DNA of 64,000 nt from DATBAX01 sp963723765 (GCA_963723765.1 CAVRSD010000016.1:61131-125130), one strand, 5' to 3'; shown: positions 26,646 to 35,358, counted from the first letter of the stretch. Notes: generated from the sequence alone by a model not told the origin. Numbers and translations: made by a program.

Positions 26646-28097
26646 ATGGGAATAAGCTTTAATGCCGCGAGCCTGCTGACTGGAAACGGCATCGATGTGA
26701 ATGCCGTCGTGTCTGAGATCCAGTCTGCGCAGAGCGGGCAATTGACCGCATGGCAGCAGGACGTGACCACACTGCAAACGCAGGCGACCGCCCTCAACAG
26801 CATCAATACCGATTTGTCCAATCTGGCGAGCGCCGTGGAGGGGCTTTCGAATGGAGCACTGACGGCGGTAACGTCCACTTCATCCGAGTCGGCGATCGTG
26901 AACGCCACGGTACAGAGTGGAGCCACGGCAGCCAACTACAGCGTGGTGGTGAACAGCTTGGCGACAACCGGGACGCTCTACACGGACTCAGTAGCGGACG
27001 CGAAAACCTCGATACTGCCTGCCGGCCAGTCCAGCGGCGACCTTCAGATACAAATAGGAGGGTCGGGCGGCACGACGGCAGATATTGCCATTACGGCGGG
27101 CAGCAATGACACGCTTACCAGGCTTGCCGCCTCTATCAATTCGCAAAGCACCGCCAACAATTGGGGTATCACGGCCAGCGTTGTAACCGACGCGAGCGGC
27201 GCGCGCCTGGCAATCTACGGTCAGGCAAGCGGCAGTCCGGGGGCCGTGGCAATCGCCAACAACACCACAAGTCTGACATTCGAGCCACCGGTAGGCGGGA
27301 CCAACGCCAACATCACGATCAATGGAATCCCCTATGCGAGCACGACGAACACGGTGACGGGCGCCATCCCGGACGTGATATTGAACCTGGTGAGCGCCGA
27401 TCCGGCTACGCCGGTGCAGGTATCGGTGGGCCCAAACACAAACCAAATCACGAACTCCATCAACAATTTCGTCACTGAATACAATACTGTCATTGGCGAC
27501 ATCAACAACCAGTTCAGCGTCAACGCTGCCACCAATAACGAGGGCCCGCTCGGGGCCGACTCGGCTTTGCGAATTCTGCAATCCAGCCTGGCAGCGAACA
27601 TCACCTACGCGACTACCGACACAACGTCCGTAAGTAGTGGCCTCACGAACCTGGCATCGCTGGGTATTACTTTGAACGACGACGGCACTTTGTCTGTCGA
27701 CAGTTCCACGCTCAACAGTGCGCTGAGCGCAAATCCGGCGGCAGTGCAGAATTTCTTTCAAAATGCCACCTCAAGCGGGTTCGCCGACAACTTTAACTCC
27801 GCTCTTAACAATCTGACTGACCCTGTGGAAGGTATTCTGAATTCGGATCTTGCCGAGAACCAGACCGAACAGGGTAGTCTTACGACCGAAATAAACAATT
27901 TTCAAAACCAGTTGGCAACGCAAAAGATCCAGTTGGACAAGGAGTTCAGCCAGGTAAACGCAAATCTCGAAGAGTATCCCTTCCTGCTGCAGGAAGTTAC
28001 CCAAGAGCTGTCGTCGATTTCGTCCACTTCCACCACTCCCACCACGACCACAAGCTCGAACACAGCGCCGACTTCCGGGGAAAGCGCGAGCGGCTAG
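26646..28097 (+). CDS. fliD: Flagellar filament cap protein FliD
   Basis: A 483-residue hook-associated protein 2. The N-terminal FliD_N domain shows GNGIDVNAVVSEIQSAQSGQLTAW and the LNSINTDLSNLASAVEGL helix. The C-terminal FliD_C domain (~235-460) has TNQITNSINNFVTEYNTVIG, LASLGITLNDDGTLSVDSSTL and a final coiled coil. It caps the filament and folds flagellin subunits as they emerge. The extreme C-terminus is a serine/threonine-rich tail (SSISSTSTTPTTTTSSN). It follows flagellin by 84 bp with a hairpin between and leads into fliS by 18 bp. Confidence 0.93.
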   Translation: MGISFNAASLLTGNGIDVNAVVSEIQSAQSGQLTAWQQDVTTLQTQATALNSINTDLSNLASAVEGLSNGALTAVTSTSSESAIVNATVQSGATAANYSVVVNSLATTGTLYTDSVADAKTSILPAGQSSGDLQIQIGGSGGTTADIAITAGSNDTLTRLAASINSQSTANNWGITASVVTDASGARLAIYGQASGSPGAVAIANNTTSLTFEPPVGGTNANITINGIPYASTTNTVTGAIPDVILNLVSADPATPVQVSVGPNTNQITNSINNFVTEYNTVIGDINNQFSVNAATNNEGPLGADSALRILQSSLAANITYATTDTTSVSSGLTNLASLGITLNDDGTLSVDSSTLNSALSANPAAVQNFFQNATSSGFADNFNSALNNLTDPVEGILNSDLAENQTEQGSLTTEINNFQNQLATQKIQLDKEFSQVNANLEEYPFLLQEVTQELSSISSTSTTPTTTTSSNTAPTSGESASG

Positions 28098-28115
28098 GGC
28101 GAAGAGTCTGCGCTC

Positions 28116-28583
28116 ATGAATATCCAACAGTCCTATCGAGAAGCGATGGTCCGGGGCGCGAGCCCGGTTGGGCTGGTGATGTGGCTTTATGAGCAGATCA
28201 TCGAAGACCTGCGGCAAGCGTCAATCGCCATCGAACAGAACGACATTGAGCGGCGGACCAAACGAATCAATCACGCGATTCTGGTTATCGGGCATCTGCA
28301 GTCGTCGCTGGAATTCGTAAATGGAGGCAAGGTCGCCAGGGACCTCAACCATTTTTATGACATGCTGCGCCAAAATCTGGTGCAGGCGCAGTTCTACCCT
28401 TCGAAACGGGGGATCACCCAGCAGATCACGGACTTGCTGGCAGTGCGAGAAGCATGGATGGAAGTAGAGCGAGCGGAGAAGTCTTTAGTCACGGCTGCGG
28501 CGTTCACGACTGCGGCTCCCATAGTTTCTGACAGTGCCGCCGAGCCCGAATCCGATCGCGCGCACATGGACTGGCGAGGATGA
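28116..28583 (+). CDS. fliS: Flagellin export chaperone FliS
   Basis: A 155-residue FliS. The family start is textbook: NIQQSYREAMVRGASPVGLVMWLYEQIIEDLRQA is reproduced over residues 2-36, followed by helices with KRINHAILVIGHLQSSLEF and GGKVARDLNHFYDMLRQNLV. It binds the disordered flagellin C-terminus in the cytoplasm and prevents early polymerisation. The last ~25 residues (TTAAPIVSDSAAEPESDRA) are an unconserved extension. It overlaps the next gene by four bases (ATGA). Confidence 0.93.
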   Translation: MNIQQSYREAMVRGASPVGLVMWLYEQIIEDLRQASIAIEQNDIERRTKRINHAILVIGHLQSSLEFVNGGKVARDLNHFYDMLRQNLVQAQFYPSKRGITQQITDLLAVREAWMEVERAEKSLVTAAAFTTAAPIVSDSAAEPESDRAHMDWRG

Positions 28584-28939
28584 TGCCCACTTACACGCTC
28601 GAAACCTTGTGGCAGGTGAATGATAAATTGCGTTCCGCGCTGGTTCGTCTCCGTCCGGAACGAAAGCATTGTTCCACCATTACGCCTCAGGACTTTTCTG
28701 ATCTACGGAACCAGATTCAACGAGCAAAGAAATGTTTGCAGCGCTTGCCGGAGCATTCCGAAGTAACCCTGGCATTCGAAAAAGAATTGCTCGAATACCG
28801 CGGCAACCTGGAAAAACTGAAGCATTTCCTGCCCGACGTGCATACGCGTCTCCTGGCTGAGAAGTCGCGACTTGAAGCGGCGCGGACCCATGTAGTGTCG
28901 GCAGCGTGTTGGGCTGGCGCTTCCAAGAGCGGACTCTAG
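28580..28939 (+). CDS. Small helical protein in the position of FliT
   Basis: A 119-residue protein beginning MMPTYTLETLWQVNDKLRSALVRL. It is predicted mostly helical with heptad-like leucines (FEKELLEYRGNLEKLKHFL). I do not recognise a family from sequence. Its place directly after fliS, with translational coupling, suggests a FliT-like export chaperone for FliD, but that is inference from position. The stop codon is immediately adjacent to the stop of the convergent flgL (28,939/28,940), leaving no room for a terminator. Confidence 0.7.
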   Translation: MMPTYTLETLWQVNDKLRSALVRLRPERKHCSTITPQDFSDLRNQIQRAKKCLQRLPEHSEVTLAFEKELLEYRGNLEKLKHFLPDVHTRLLAEKSRLEAARTHVVSAACWAGASKSGL

Positions 28940-29833
28940 CTACCTCAAGTAATCAAACAGGCTGGTCTGCGAGATCTTGGCGATTGCACTGAGTTCGGCA
29001 TTGAGTTGAATTTGTGAGCTGTCCAGTTGGCTGGCGACCAGAGGCAGGTTCGCTCCCGCGATGGTATTTTCCTGGGTGCTGAGCTGGACGGTCTCGCTAT
29101 TTAGAAAATTTTGCTGATCGCTGATTTGATTCTCTGCGTTGCCGTAAAAAACCCGCTGGGCGGTCAGGTAGTTATAGGCGGTGCTCACTTCGTTCACGGC
29201 GTTGCTAATCGATGTGTTCGATTGCAGTGCATTGATCAAATCACTTATGGATTGGAAGACATCCGCTCCTGCGCCGTTAAAAATCTGGGAGCCGGGCAGG
29301 TTGGTCTGTAATTGGTAGCCAGTCCCGATGGTGACGCTGTTAGTCCCTGCATTGCCGTTATAGGTAACACCCGAGGTAGAGGTGGGATCGACCACGTATG
29401 GTTGCGTCTCCGCGGTGCCTGCGAAAATATATTGTCCCTGGTATGACGTGTTCGCCAGGCTGATGAGCTGGGTTTGAATTCCGCTCAGTTCTTGCGCTAT
29501 CGCAGAACGGTCCGAATCTGAAAGAGTGCCATTGGCTCCCTCCACGCCCAGACTGATCGCGCGTTGAAGGGCGGTCACAACCGAACTGAGGGTGGAATCG
29601 GCGGTCGAGAGCAAGCCGTTGATGGTGCTTGCGCTGCTCAGAAAAGAATCCGACTGACGGCTTTGAGCCTGGTTTTGCACCAACTCGGCGGCGCCGGCGG
29701 GATCATCCGAGGGAGCATTGATCCTGCTGCCCGTGCTCAGTTCCAGCGTGGCTGTGTTTTCCTGCTGCTGGGTTTGATTGAGTGCAGCAATGAGATCGGG
29801 CAGTGGATATGGATTAACTCTTATGGCGCTCAT
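28940..29833 (-). CDS. flgL: Flagellar hook-filament junction protein FlgL
   Basis: A 297-residue HAP3. The N-terminus is flagellin-like (ALNQTQQQENTATLELSTGSRIN, then SDDPAGAAELVQNQAQS) and the C-terminus ends in the polymerising helix (LPLVASQLDSSQIQLNAELSAI). The middle contains the typical GQYIFAGTAETQPYV. With FlgK it joins hook and filament. Its ATG overlaps the flgK stop by four bases and it ends the flgM-flgN-flgK-flgL unit. Confidence 0.92.
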   Translation of the reverse strand: MSAIRVNPYPLPDLIAALNQTQQQENTATLELSTGSRINAPSDDPAGAAELVQNQAQSRQSDSFLSSASTINGLLSTADSTLSSVVTALQRAISLGVEGANGTLSDSDRSAIAQELSGIQTQLISLANTSYQGQYIFAGTAETQPYVVDPTSTSGVTYNGNAGTNSVTIGTGYQLQTNLPGSQIFNGAGADVFQSISDLINALQSNTSISNAVNEVSTAYNYLTAQRVFYGNAENQISDQQNFLNSETVQLSTQENTIAGANLPLVASQLDSSQIQLNAELSAIAKISQTSLFDYLR

Positions 29834-31209
29834 CCGGTTAGTGTCCCCATGTTGATCACGGTATAAAGCATGTCGTTTACGGTAGTGACGATTTGAGCGG
29901 CAGCATCGTAGGCGCGTTGATACTGCACCATGTTGGAGGCTTCTTCATCCAGCGATACGCCGGAAATGCTTCCCCGCTGGTCTTGAAGTTGTTGCAGGAT
30001 CGATTGCGCGGAACTCAATTCGGCAGTGCCATTCGAGACATCATTGGCAACCGTGAACACAATATTCGAATAGTAGTCGGTCGGGGTTTGGCCGCCGGCG
30101 ACAGATTGGTTCTGTACCGCGGAGAGCACATTCACGTTGCCATTGCTGCCCTGACTACCATCGGAACTGGCAGCGACCAGTGACGGGTCTGTGATCTGCA
30201 CAGCCATGTTCGAGGCGTAACCTTGTCCTGAGGTCGAAGGCGCGACAAAAATATCGCCTCCCGCATTGCCATGGAGGTCAAAGCCACTCTGGTTCGCAGT
30301 ATTCAAAGCATTCGCCAGGCCTGATGCCAGCGTATCCAAATTCGAGAGCAGACCAGGGATAGATTGATCTCGCGCTTGCAGCAACCCTGCCAGATCCCCG
30401 GAGGTCAAGCTCCCGGTAATGTTCGTGCCCTGGGCGAAAATTTGCTGCGCGCCTGAAGAGCTCGGCTGGGTGCTTAAGGCGAAGCTCTGATTGCCCGCGA
30501 CCAAGGCGGTTCCGTTCGAAGTGGTAAGGGTCAATCCGTTGCTGTCACTTTGGATCTGGGAGACATCAATCAAGCCTGAGAGCGTCCCGATGGCCACATC
30601 GCGCTGATCAATGAAGGTGCTGGCATCCTGATTCGAATTCTGTAGGTCGCTGATCTGCGCATTGAGTTGAGCGATTTGGCTGGTCAGCGTATTGACCTGC
30701 TGTACATCCTGCACCACGCTCAGATTCAAGTTGCTTTGCTGCTGGGTGAGATTGTTGGCGGTGTTGTTAAACGTCTGGGCCAGGTTTCCAGCAGCCGTGA
30801 GAACGCCTTGTCGTAGTGAAAGGTTGGTGGGATCGGTGGAAAGCTGGCTCAGGCTGCTGAAAAAATTCGAGATTTGGGTCCCGATGTCCCCACTACTGCT
30901 GGAGAATGGAACCTGGGCCTGCTGCATGGCCGAGACATAAGCGTTTAACTGGCCTTGCTGCTGGGTTTCTTCGCCGATGCGCAGCTGAAGAATGGGATCA
31001 CGAATGCTCATCAACTTTTCGAGAGATACACCTTCTCCGTAACTCACGCTGCCTACAACTACCGGATCGTTTTCTACCAGCACGGGTACTTGCCGGGAAT
31101 AGCCGGGGGTATTCGCATTGGCTACATTGTTGGTGGTGGCTTCCAGCGCACCCTGGTCGGCCTCCAGAGCGCCGGTCGCGATCGACATGGTACCGAAAAG
31201 GCTTGACAT
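29830..31209 (-). CDS. flgK: Flagellar hook-associated protein FlgK
   Basis: A 459-residue HAP1. The N-terminal rod-type motif is GALEADQGALEATTNNVANANTPGY in parts (ANANTPGYSRQ is the signature), and the C-terminus has the matching SGVSLDEEASNMVQYQRAYDAAAQIVTTVNDML. The long central coiled coil contains LTQQQSNLNLSVVQDVQQVN. It forms the first ring of the hook-filament junction. flgN, its probable export chaperone, ends two bases before. Confidence 0.93.
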   Translation of the reverse strand: MSSLFGTMSIATGALEADQGALEATTNNVANANTPGYSRQVPVLVENDPVVVGSVSYGEGVSLEKLMSIRDPILQLRIGEETQQQGQLNAYVSAMQQAQVPFSSSSGDIGTQISNFFSSLSQLSTDPTNLSLRQGVLTAAGNLAQTFNNTANNLTQQQSNLNLSVVQDVQQVNTLTSQIAQLNAQISDLQNSNQDASTFIDQRDVAIGTLSGLIDVSQIQSDSNGLTLTTSNGTALVAGNQSFALSTQPSSSGAQQIFAQGTNITGSLTSGDLAGLLQARDQSIPGLLSNLDTLASGLANALNTANQSGFDLHGNAGGDIFVAPSTSGQGYASNMAVQITDPSLVAASSDGSQGSNGNVNVLSAVQNQSVAGGQTPTDYYSNIVFTVANDVSNGTAELSSAQSILQQLQDQRGSISGVSLDEEASNMVQYQRAYDAAAQIVTTVNDMLYTVINMGTLTG

Positions 31210-31211
31210 GA

Positions 31212-31652
31212 TTATTGGCCCTGAAGTCCCACCGGTATTTCCCGTCCTGGCGGAGCGTAGGTGACTGCAGAACTGGCCAACACACGACAGAAGATGTTCA
31301 CCGTGCGCCGTGCTCGTCGCAACAAAGCCGCATGTGCCCGGTTGAGATCGCGTACCCGTTTCCCAGCAACTACCAGTTCATCGGCCCATATGCTCTGGCG
31401 CTGGGTATGACAGCATTGGAGCACTGTTTGCGCTTCGACCGCGCGCAGCAGGTTGCAGAGTTCTTGCTGCCGCGTCGTAAGCCGCTCGATCCCGCTTAGG
31501 TCATTCTTTATTACAGCAACTTGGGCTTGCTCGATGACACCGGCCAGTTCGCGCATATGGCCGAGGGGAAGTTCCAGCGGACTGAAATCCGGGAGCTCCA
31601 AGCCAGGCAGCTCCCGGTCCAGCAACTCGGATGATGGCAGTGTTTGGTCCAT
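31212..31652 (-). CDS. flgN: FlgN-like export chaperone
   Basis: A 146-residue helical protein. Residues ~30-120 (LGHMRELAGVIEQAQVAVIK, LTTRQQELCNLLRAV, VRDLNRAHAALLRRARRTVNIF) fit the FlgN/FliT-type four-helix chaperone pattern, with the typical C-terminal LASSAVTYAPPG. FlgN keeps FlgK and FlgL soluble for secretion. Assignment rests on this weak pattern plus its position just upstream of flgK. Confidence 0.75.
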   Translation of the reverse strand: MDQTLPSSELLDRELPGLELPDFSPLELPLGHMRELAGVIEQAQVAVIKNDLSGIERLTTRQQELCNLLRAVEAQTVLQCCHTQRQSIWADELVVAGKRVRDLNRAHAALLRRARRTVNIFCRVLASSAVTYAPPGREIPVGLQGQ

Positions 31653-31671
31653 AGCTTTTGCTCATTTACTG

Positions 31672-31860
31672 TCATGCCAGACTGTCGATCTGGTGGGACG
31701 GTGTTTCGGGATCGTCCATAGCCTCGAATTCTTCTGTAACCGAAGACGACGGCCGATGGCCGCGGCGCCACCGCAACCATGATCTCCGCTCGGATTCTTG
31801 GTCCTCGATCGGGGATGTAGGTGCTGCTGGTTCCAGTCCTGCTATGACGAGTTCGTTCAT
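31672..31860 (-). CDS. Small unknown protein between flgM and flgN
   Basis: A possible 62-residue gene, MNELVIAGLEPAAPTSPIEDQ..., with a basic centre (RRSWLRWRRGHRP) and an acidic end (TEEFEAMDDPE). It is on the same strand as its neighbours and ends 19 bp before flgN. AAGGAG occurs, but about 20 bases before its ATG, which is too far. It would fill the otherwise empty 240-bp gap in a tightly packed operon. I recognise no family; it could equally be a non-coding spacer. Confidence 0.4.
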   Translation of the reverse strand: MNELVIAGLEPAAPTSPIEDQESERRSWLRWRRGHRPSSSVTEEFEAMDDPETPSHQIDSLA

Positions 31861-31893
31861 CGCGTGTTTCTTGCTCGGAACTCCTTAACAGCT

Positions 31894-32193
31894 CTATGCC
31901 ACGGAGCGCAACTGCAGCTCGGAAAGCAACGCGTCAGCTGTTTCCTGTGGCTTGACCTGGTATATGCCGGATCGAATGGCGCGTCCCAAGGACGCCACTT
32001 TCTCCGGGCGGATCTCCGGCAACCCGCTTACCTGGGCAGCCAGCGCTTGTATCCGGCTTTGTTCCGTCGAAAGTACTGCCGTGTCACCGGTTCGCCCTGT
32101 ACTACCCGATCCAGAGTTGACCTGCGCGCCGGATTTAGCGGTTTTTACTGGATCCGGGGTCTCCGAAGTTTTCAGGTTTAAGTCGATTCTCAT
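31894..32193 (-). CDS. flgM: Anti-sigma-28 factor FlgM
   Basis: A 99-residue FlgM. The N-terminal half is disordered (S, G, T, K rich), as expected for a protein secreted unfolded through the flagellum. The C-terminal sigma-binding half is recognisable: LSGLPEIRPEKVASLGRAI-like sequence (VSGLPEIRPEKVASLGRAIR), then SGIYQVKPQETADALLSEL. It holds FliA inactive until the hook is finished. Its own gene has a sigma-28 promoter just upstream (32,232-32,258), giving the classic feedback loop. Confidence 0.92.
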   Translation of the reverse strand: MRIDLNLKTSETPDPVKTAKSGAQVNSGSGSTGRTGDTAVLSTEQSRIQALAAQVSGLPEIRPEKVASLGRAIRSGIYQVKPQETADALLSELQLRSVA

Positions 32194-32199
32194 TCGATA

Positions 32200-32649
32200 T
32201 CACCTCGCCTTGAATTGTCCTTGCAATTCAGGTATCGGCAGAAGATTAGAAATCTTTAATCGAACCCCAACTTCGCTACCTAGAATTGCGCTCTCATCCC
32301 GTTTATCGACAAGATACGAGCGAACTTTAGTAGGAGAAGCAACTGTCCCATCGGCCCCTGTACCTCCAGATTTCAATAGATTGTGAACGATCATCCCTGC
32401 GATCCCGATTCCTCCCGAGGCCGCTAAACTTGAACCCAGCGCCTGGGCTCCCATGTACTGGTAGTCATTCGATCCAGGGTCGGTATTTTTTGCGCCGATC
32501 GCGGCAAAAGTCTTTTCCAGGGACCCGAAAAGGGAGGTGAGTAGCACGGCCTCAAAGTCCCGCGCCGCTTTGACTACTTTGCGCACATACGCAGCGTCAG
32601 GAGTGCTGGATGAAGACGAAGGCCCGGCAGTCAGAGATACAGGGTGCAT
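32200..32649 (-). CDS. flgJ: FlgJ-type rod-binding protein (no muramidase domain)
   Basis: A 149-residue protein equal to only the N-terminal rod-binding part of enterobacterial FlgJ. Key sequence is VVKAARDFEAVLLTSLFGSLEKTF and the helical GSNDYQYMGAQALGSSLAASGGIGIAGMIV. The peptidoglycan hydrolase domain is missing, which is common outside gamma-proteobacteria; another cell-wall hydrolase must open the wall for the rod. Its ATG overlaps the flgI stop. The sigma-28 promoter of flgM lies in its 3' end. Confidence 0.88.
   Translation of the reverse strand: MHPVSLTAGPSSSSSTPDAAYVRKVVKAARDFEAVLLTSLFGSLEKTFAAIGAKNTDPGSNDYQYMGAQALGSSLAASGGIGIAGMIVHNLLKSGGTGADGTVASPTKVRSYLVDKRDESAILGSEVGVRLKISNLLPIPELQGQFKAR
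32232..32258 (-). promoter_or_regulatory. Sigma-28 (FliA) promoter of flgM-flgN-flgK-flgL
   Basis: On the minus strand TAAAGATT (32,251-32,258), an exact 11-nt spacer and GCCGATAC (32,232-32,239; seven of eight bases). It lies inside the end of flgJ, and its start point near 32,225 is ~32 bases before the flgM ATG. It allows class III expression of flgM and the junction proteins apart from the upstream basal body genes. Confidence 0.8.
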
Positions 32650-33764
32650 CAGATCACTTCCAGGTCAGCTTCAAGCGCTCCTGCGGCTTTGATCGCCTGC
32701 AAGATGGCAATCACATCGCGAGCGGTGGCTCCAATTTTCTGCAAGCCGGTGACCAGTTCCTCAATGCTGGCGCCTTCCTCGAGTGCAATGCTGCGGGCCG
32801 GAGCTTCGCTGGCTTTCACTGTAGTATTGGGAATAATTTCGGTCTTGCCTTGAGAGAATGGGGCCGGCTGCGACACCGTAAGTTTGGTGGTCACTTCGAT
32901 GGAGAGGTTGCCGTGCAGAATAGAGACCGCTCCAAGACGGACGTCCTTCCCCATGACCACGGTGCCCGTGCGTTCGTTTACTACGACGACTGCTCGGTGA
33001 TGAACTTCCACGGTGAGATTTTCCACTCGAGCCAGAAGCGCCGGAAGGCTGGTAGCGCCGGCCGCGGTGGCATCTAGATTCACTCGGCGGCCATCGACCA
33101 CCGAAGCAACCTGGTGTTCAAGATCACGATTGATCGCTTTGGCCACATCTTCCGCAGTGCTGAAGCTGGGGTCGCTCAATAGGAGAGAAAGTTTTTCCAG
33201 CTTATTCAGATTGACTGTGCTGTCACGCTCCACCAGCCCACCGCCCGGAATGCGGCCGACAGTTGGATGGTTTACCTGCTTCAAATTTCCGGCACGCCCC
33301 TCGCTGAATCCGCCCAGCGTTAACGGGCCCTGGGCCGCGCCATATACTTGTCCATCGGCCCCATAAAGAGGAGTGAGCAAAAGCATCCCACCCTCCAGAC
33401 TCTTGGCGTCGCCCGTCGAAGAAACCGTCACATCCAGATGAGTGCCGGGACCGGCGAACGGAGGCAAAGTGGCGGTCACAAAAACTGCCGCCACATTTTT
33501 GACGATCATCGTGGTCGCGGACACCTGTACTCCCATGCGCTGCAGAATGTTGGCTAGGGTTTGAGTGGTGAAAAGTGTCTGTTGCTTGTCGCCAGTGCCT
33601 TTCAGTCCGGTCACGATGCCATATCCAATGACTGGATTTTCTCTTACCCCCTCGACCGTAGTGATGTCGCGGATAGGCACTTTGTGCACGGTTTCTTCCG
33701 CGACTAGAGGCACTGTTGCCAACCCCAGCAGTAACGGTACGAGTAAAACTAAGACATACTTCAT
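32649..33764 (-). CDS. flgI: Flagellar P-ring protein FlgI
   Basis: A 371-residue P-ring subunit with a signal peptide (MKYVLVLLVPLLLGLATVPLVA) for periplasmic assembly round the rod. Family sequences are abundant: VRENPVIGYGIVTGLKGTGDK, LANILQRMGV, NVAAVFVTATLPPFAGPGTHLDV, GGMLLLTPLYGADGQVYGAAQG and NERTGTVVMGKDVRLG. With FlgH it shows that the cell has an outer membrane and a peptidoglycan layer to cross. Confidence 0.95.
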   Translation of the reverse strand: MKYVLVLLVPLLLGLATVPLVAEETVHKVPIRDITTVEGVRENPVIGYGIVTGLKGTGDKQQTLFTTQTLANILQRMGVQVSATTMIVKNVAAVFVTATLPPFAGPGTHLDVTVSSTGDAKSLEGGMLLLTPLYGADGQVYGAAQGPLTLGGFSEGRAGNLKQVNHPTVGRIPGGGLVERDSTVNLNKLEKLSLLLSDPSFSTAEDVAKAINRDLEHQVASVVDGRRVNLDATAAGATSLPALLARVENLTVEVHHRAVVVVNERTGTVVMGKDVRLGAVSILHGNLSIEVTTKLTVSQPAPFSQGKTEIIPNTTVKASEAPARSIALEEGASIEELVTGLQKIGATARDVIAILQAIKAAGALEADLEVI

Positions 33765-33773
33765 AAATTTGCC

Positions 33774-34472
33774 TTAAAACCCAATCAGCCACAACACCGC
33801 GCGCGTCAAGGGATTCGGCGGCCGCACTCCATCGCTAAGTACGCCCTTGCCCTTGAGTTCTAGTTCCATGTTGCCGACATTGTTGGATTGAACGCTGCCA
33901 TCGGGAGCGATGTCCCCAGGCCGCACCAGGCCGCGCACCAGTACGGTCTGCTTTTCATTATTCATGGTCAATTGCCGTTCCGCTTCGACCACCATGACTC
34001 CGCTTGGCAACACAGCCACGATCCGGCCCGCCAGGCTGGTTTGCAAACTGGAGGTTGTCGAGGCCTGGGACTTCCCCGACAAAGCAGAAGCTGAACTGGG
34101 AGAAAAAATATTTTGTACTGCGCTGGTGCTGGCATGCGCTGCGAGTGCGCTGATACTGGAACTGGCGTTGAAAGTCCGGTTGGTGGCGACGCTGGCGGTA
34201 TTGTTGGCGGTTGTCCCCTGAGCCACGACAATGATAATGAGGTCGCCAACGTGTCTGGCTTTGTAGTCAGCGGCGAGATTCGAAAATCTGCCGTTGTCCG
34301 TCCAGAGACTTCCTGGACTGCTTGTGAGCAGGTCGGGCCCCTGTTGCTGCATGCGCTGGACGTATGCATCCAAAGTCTCTCGCTGGATCGTCTTCGGTTT
34401 AGTATCTTTTGCGAGAACGCAACCGCCAAGGGATAGGACGGTGAGAGCAAGCGCACGATAGTGTCGAAGCAT
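33774..34472 (-). CDS. flgH: Flagellar L-ring lipoprotein FlgH
   Basis: A 232-residue L-ring subunit. ATG 34,472 is chosen because AAGGAGAG precedes it and it starts a lipoprotein signal peptide (MLRHYRALALTVLSLGGC) with lipobox LGGC. FlgH sequence is clear: GSLWTDNGRFSNLAADYKA, VGDLIIIVVAQ, LVRGLVRPGDIAPDGSVQSNNV and the end NPLTRAVLWLIGF. It forms the bushing in the outer membrane, confirming a diderm host. The stretch rich in serine and alanine (~90-135) is typical. Confidence 0.94.
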   Translation of the reverse strand: MLRHYRALALTVLSLGGCVLAKDTKPKTIQRETLDAYVQRMQQQGPDLLTSSPGSLWTDNGRFSNLAADYKARHVGDLIIIVVAQGTTANNTASVATNRTFNASSSISALAAHASTSAVQNIFSPSSASALSGKSQASTTSSLQTSLAGRIVAVLPSGVMVVEAERQLTMNNEKQTVLVRGLVRPGDIAPDGSVQSNNVGNMELELKGKGVLSDGVRPPNPLTRAVLWLIGF

Positions 34473-34497
34473 GGTGCTCTCCTTGTTCATTTGCTCA

Positions 34498-35349
34498 TCA
34501 CAGACTTGCGTGCAGCAAGCCAATGCCCACTACCTCCGCGTCGAATACCCGGCGAGTGTTTGTGTCTAAGACACGGATCTGCTGATTGAGGACGCCGCGT
34601 CCGAGACAGACCACGGGGATAGAGATTCGCAAGCCTGTACCTTCCAGAATCAGAATGGCCCGCCTGCCGATTTCCGCCAGCATTGGACCGGATAAGGCTC
34701 CGTTCGCGGCTTTAGCCGTACCGTTTGAAAAGATTCCCGAAGCAAATATCGTGCGCCACTGAGCGGTTAACGCCGGCGGCCATCCGGCATGCACTAAAAA
34801 GCTGCCGCATAAAGTGCGATTCGCGCAACGCACCCGAAGTTGAAGAACTTGCCGCTGATCGTCCCACTCCATTCCAGTGACCACCAAAGCAGGGTCTTCT
34901 TGCAGAGCACCGGTGTTGTCCAACTGTAGAGCGGCCGTGTCAAGTAGGTCGCTATATTTCGATTTCTTCTGCTGCAGGAAAGCAGAAATTGCACCTCGCA
35001 CCGCTGCGCTCTTGATGGGCCACTCGAAGCGGCGAATCATGATCCGTGCCGGCATTCGAAAATTCGCCAACAGAGCTGGTTCGGCGGCCATCTGATGCTT
35101 AATTTGTTCAGGGTCGAGAATACGGATACTGCCGATCTGTGGCGCGCGGCCCAATTGAATAGCATCACTGGCGTTTCTTAAGTCAAGTGGGGCGTTTAAT
35201 GGCAGAAGATCTGAGAGCAAAATAATCTCGTGGTTTACTTCGACGAGATCACGCAGGCGCACCAGAGCGTCCGTCTTTGCTGGAATGGTCCAGGCCGAGG
35301 GACTGGCAACCAGAAGTATCAGAGCAATTTTGATCAGAGAAATTTTCAA
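34498..35349 (-). CDS. flgA: Flagella basal body P-ring formation protein FlgA
   Basis: A 283-residue periplasmic chaperone for FlgI. The start is TTG with GGAGG just upstream, followed by a signal peptide (MKISLIKIALILLVASPSAWT). The SAF/FlgA C-terminal domain (~205-283) reads GPMLAEIGRRAILILEGTGLRIS, then CLGRGVLNQQIRVLDTNTRRVFDAEVVG. The N-terminal half is longer than in enterobacterial FlgA. It lies between flgG and flgH, fitting a rod-and-ring operon. Confidence 0.86.
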   Translation of the reverse strand: MKISLIKIALILLVASPSAWTIPAKTDALVRLRDLVEVNHEIILLSDLLPLNAPLDLRNASDAIQLGRAPQIGSIRILDPEQIKHQMAAEPALLANFRMPARIMIRRFEWPIKSAAVRGAISAFLQQKKSKYSDLLDTAALQLDNTGALQEDPALVVTGMEWDDQRQVLQLRVRCANRTLCGSFLVHAGWPPALTAQWRTIFASGIFSNGTAKAANGALSGPMLAEIGRRAILILEGTGLRISIPVVCLGRGVLNQQIRVLDTNTRRVFDAEVVGIGLLHASL

Positions 35350-35358
35350 ACGGCCTCC

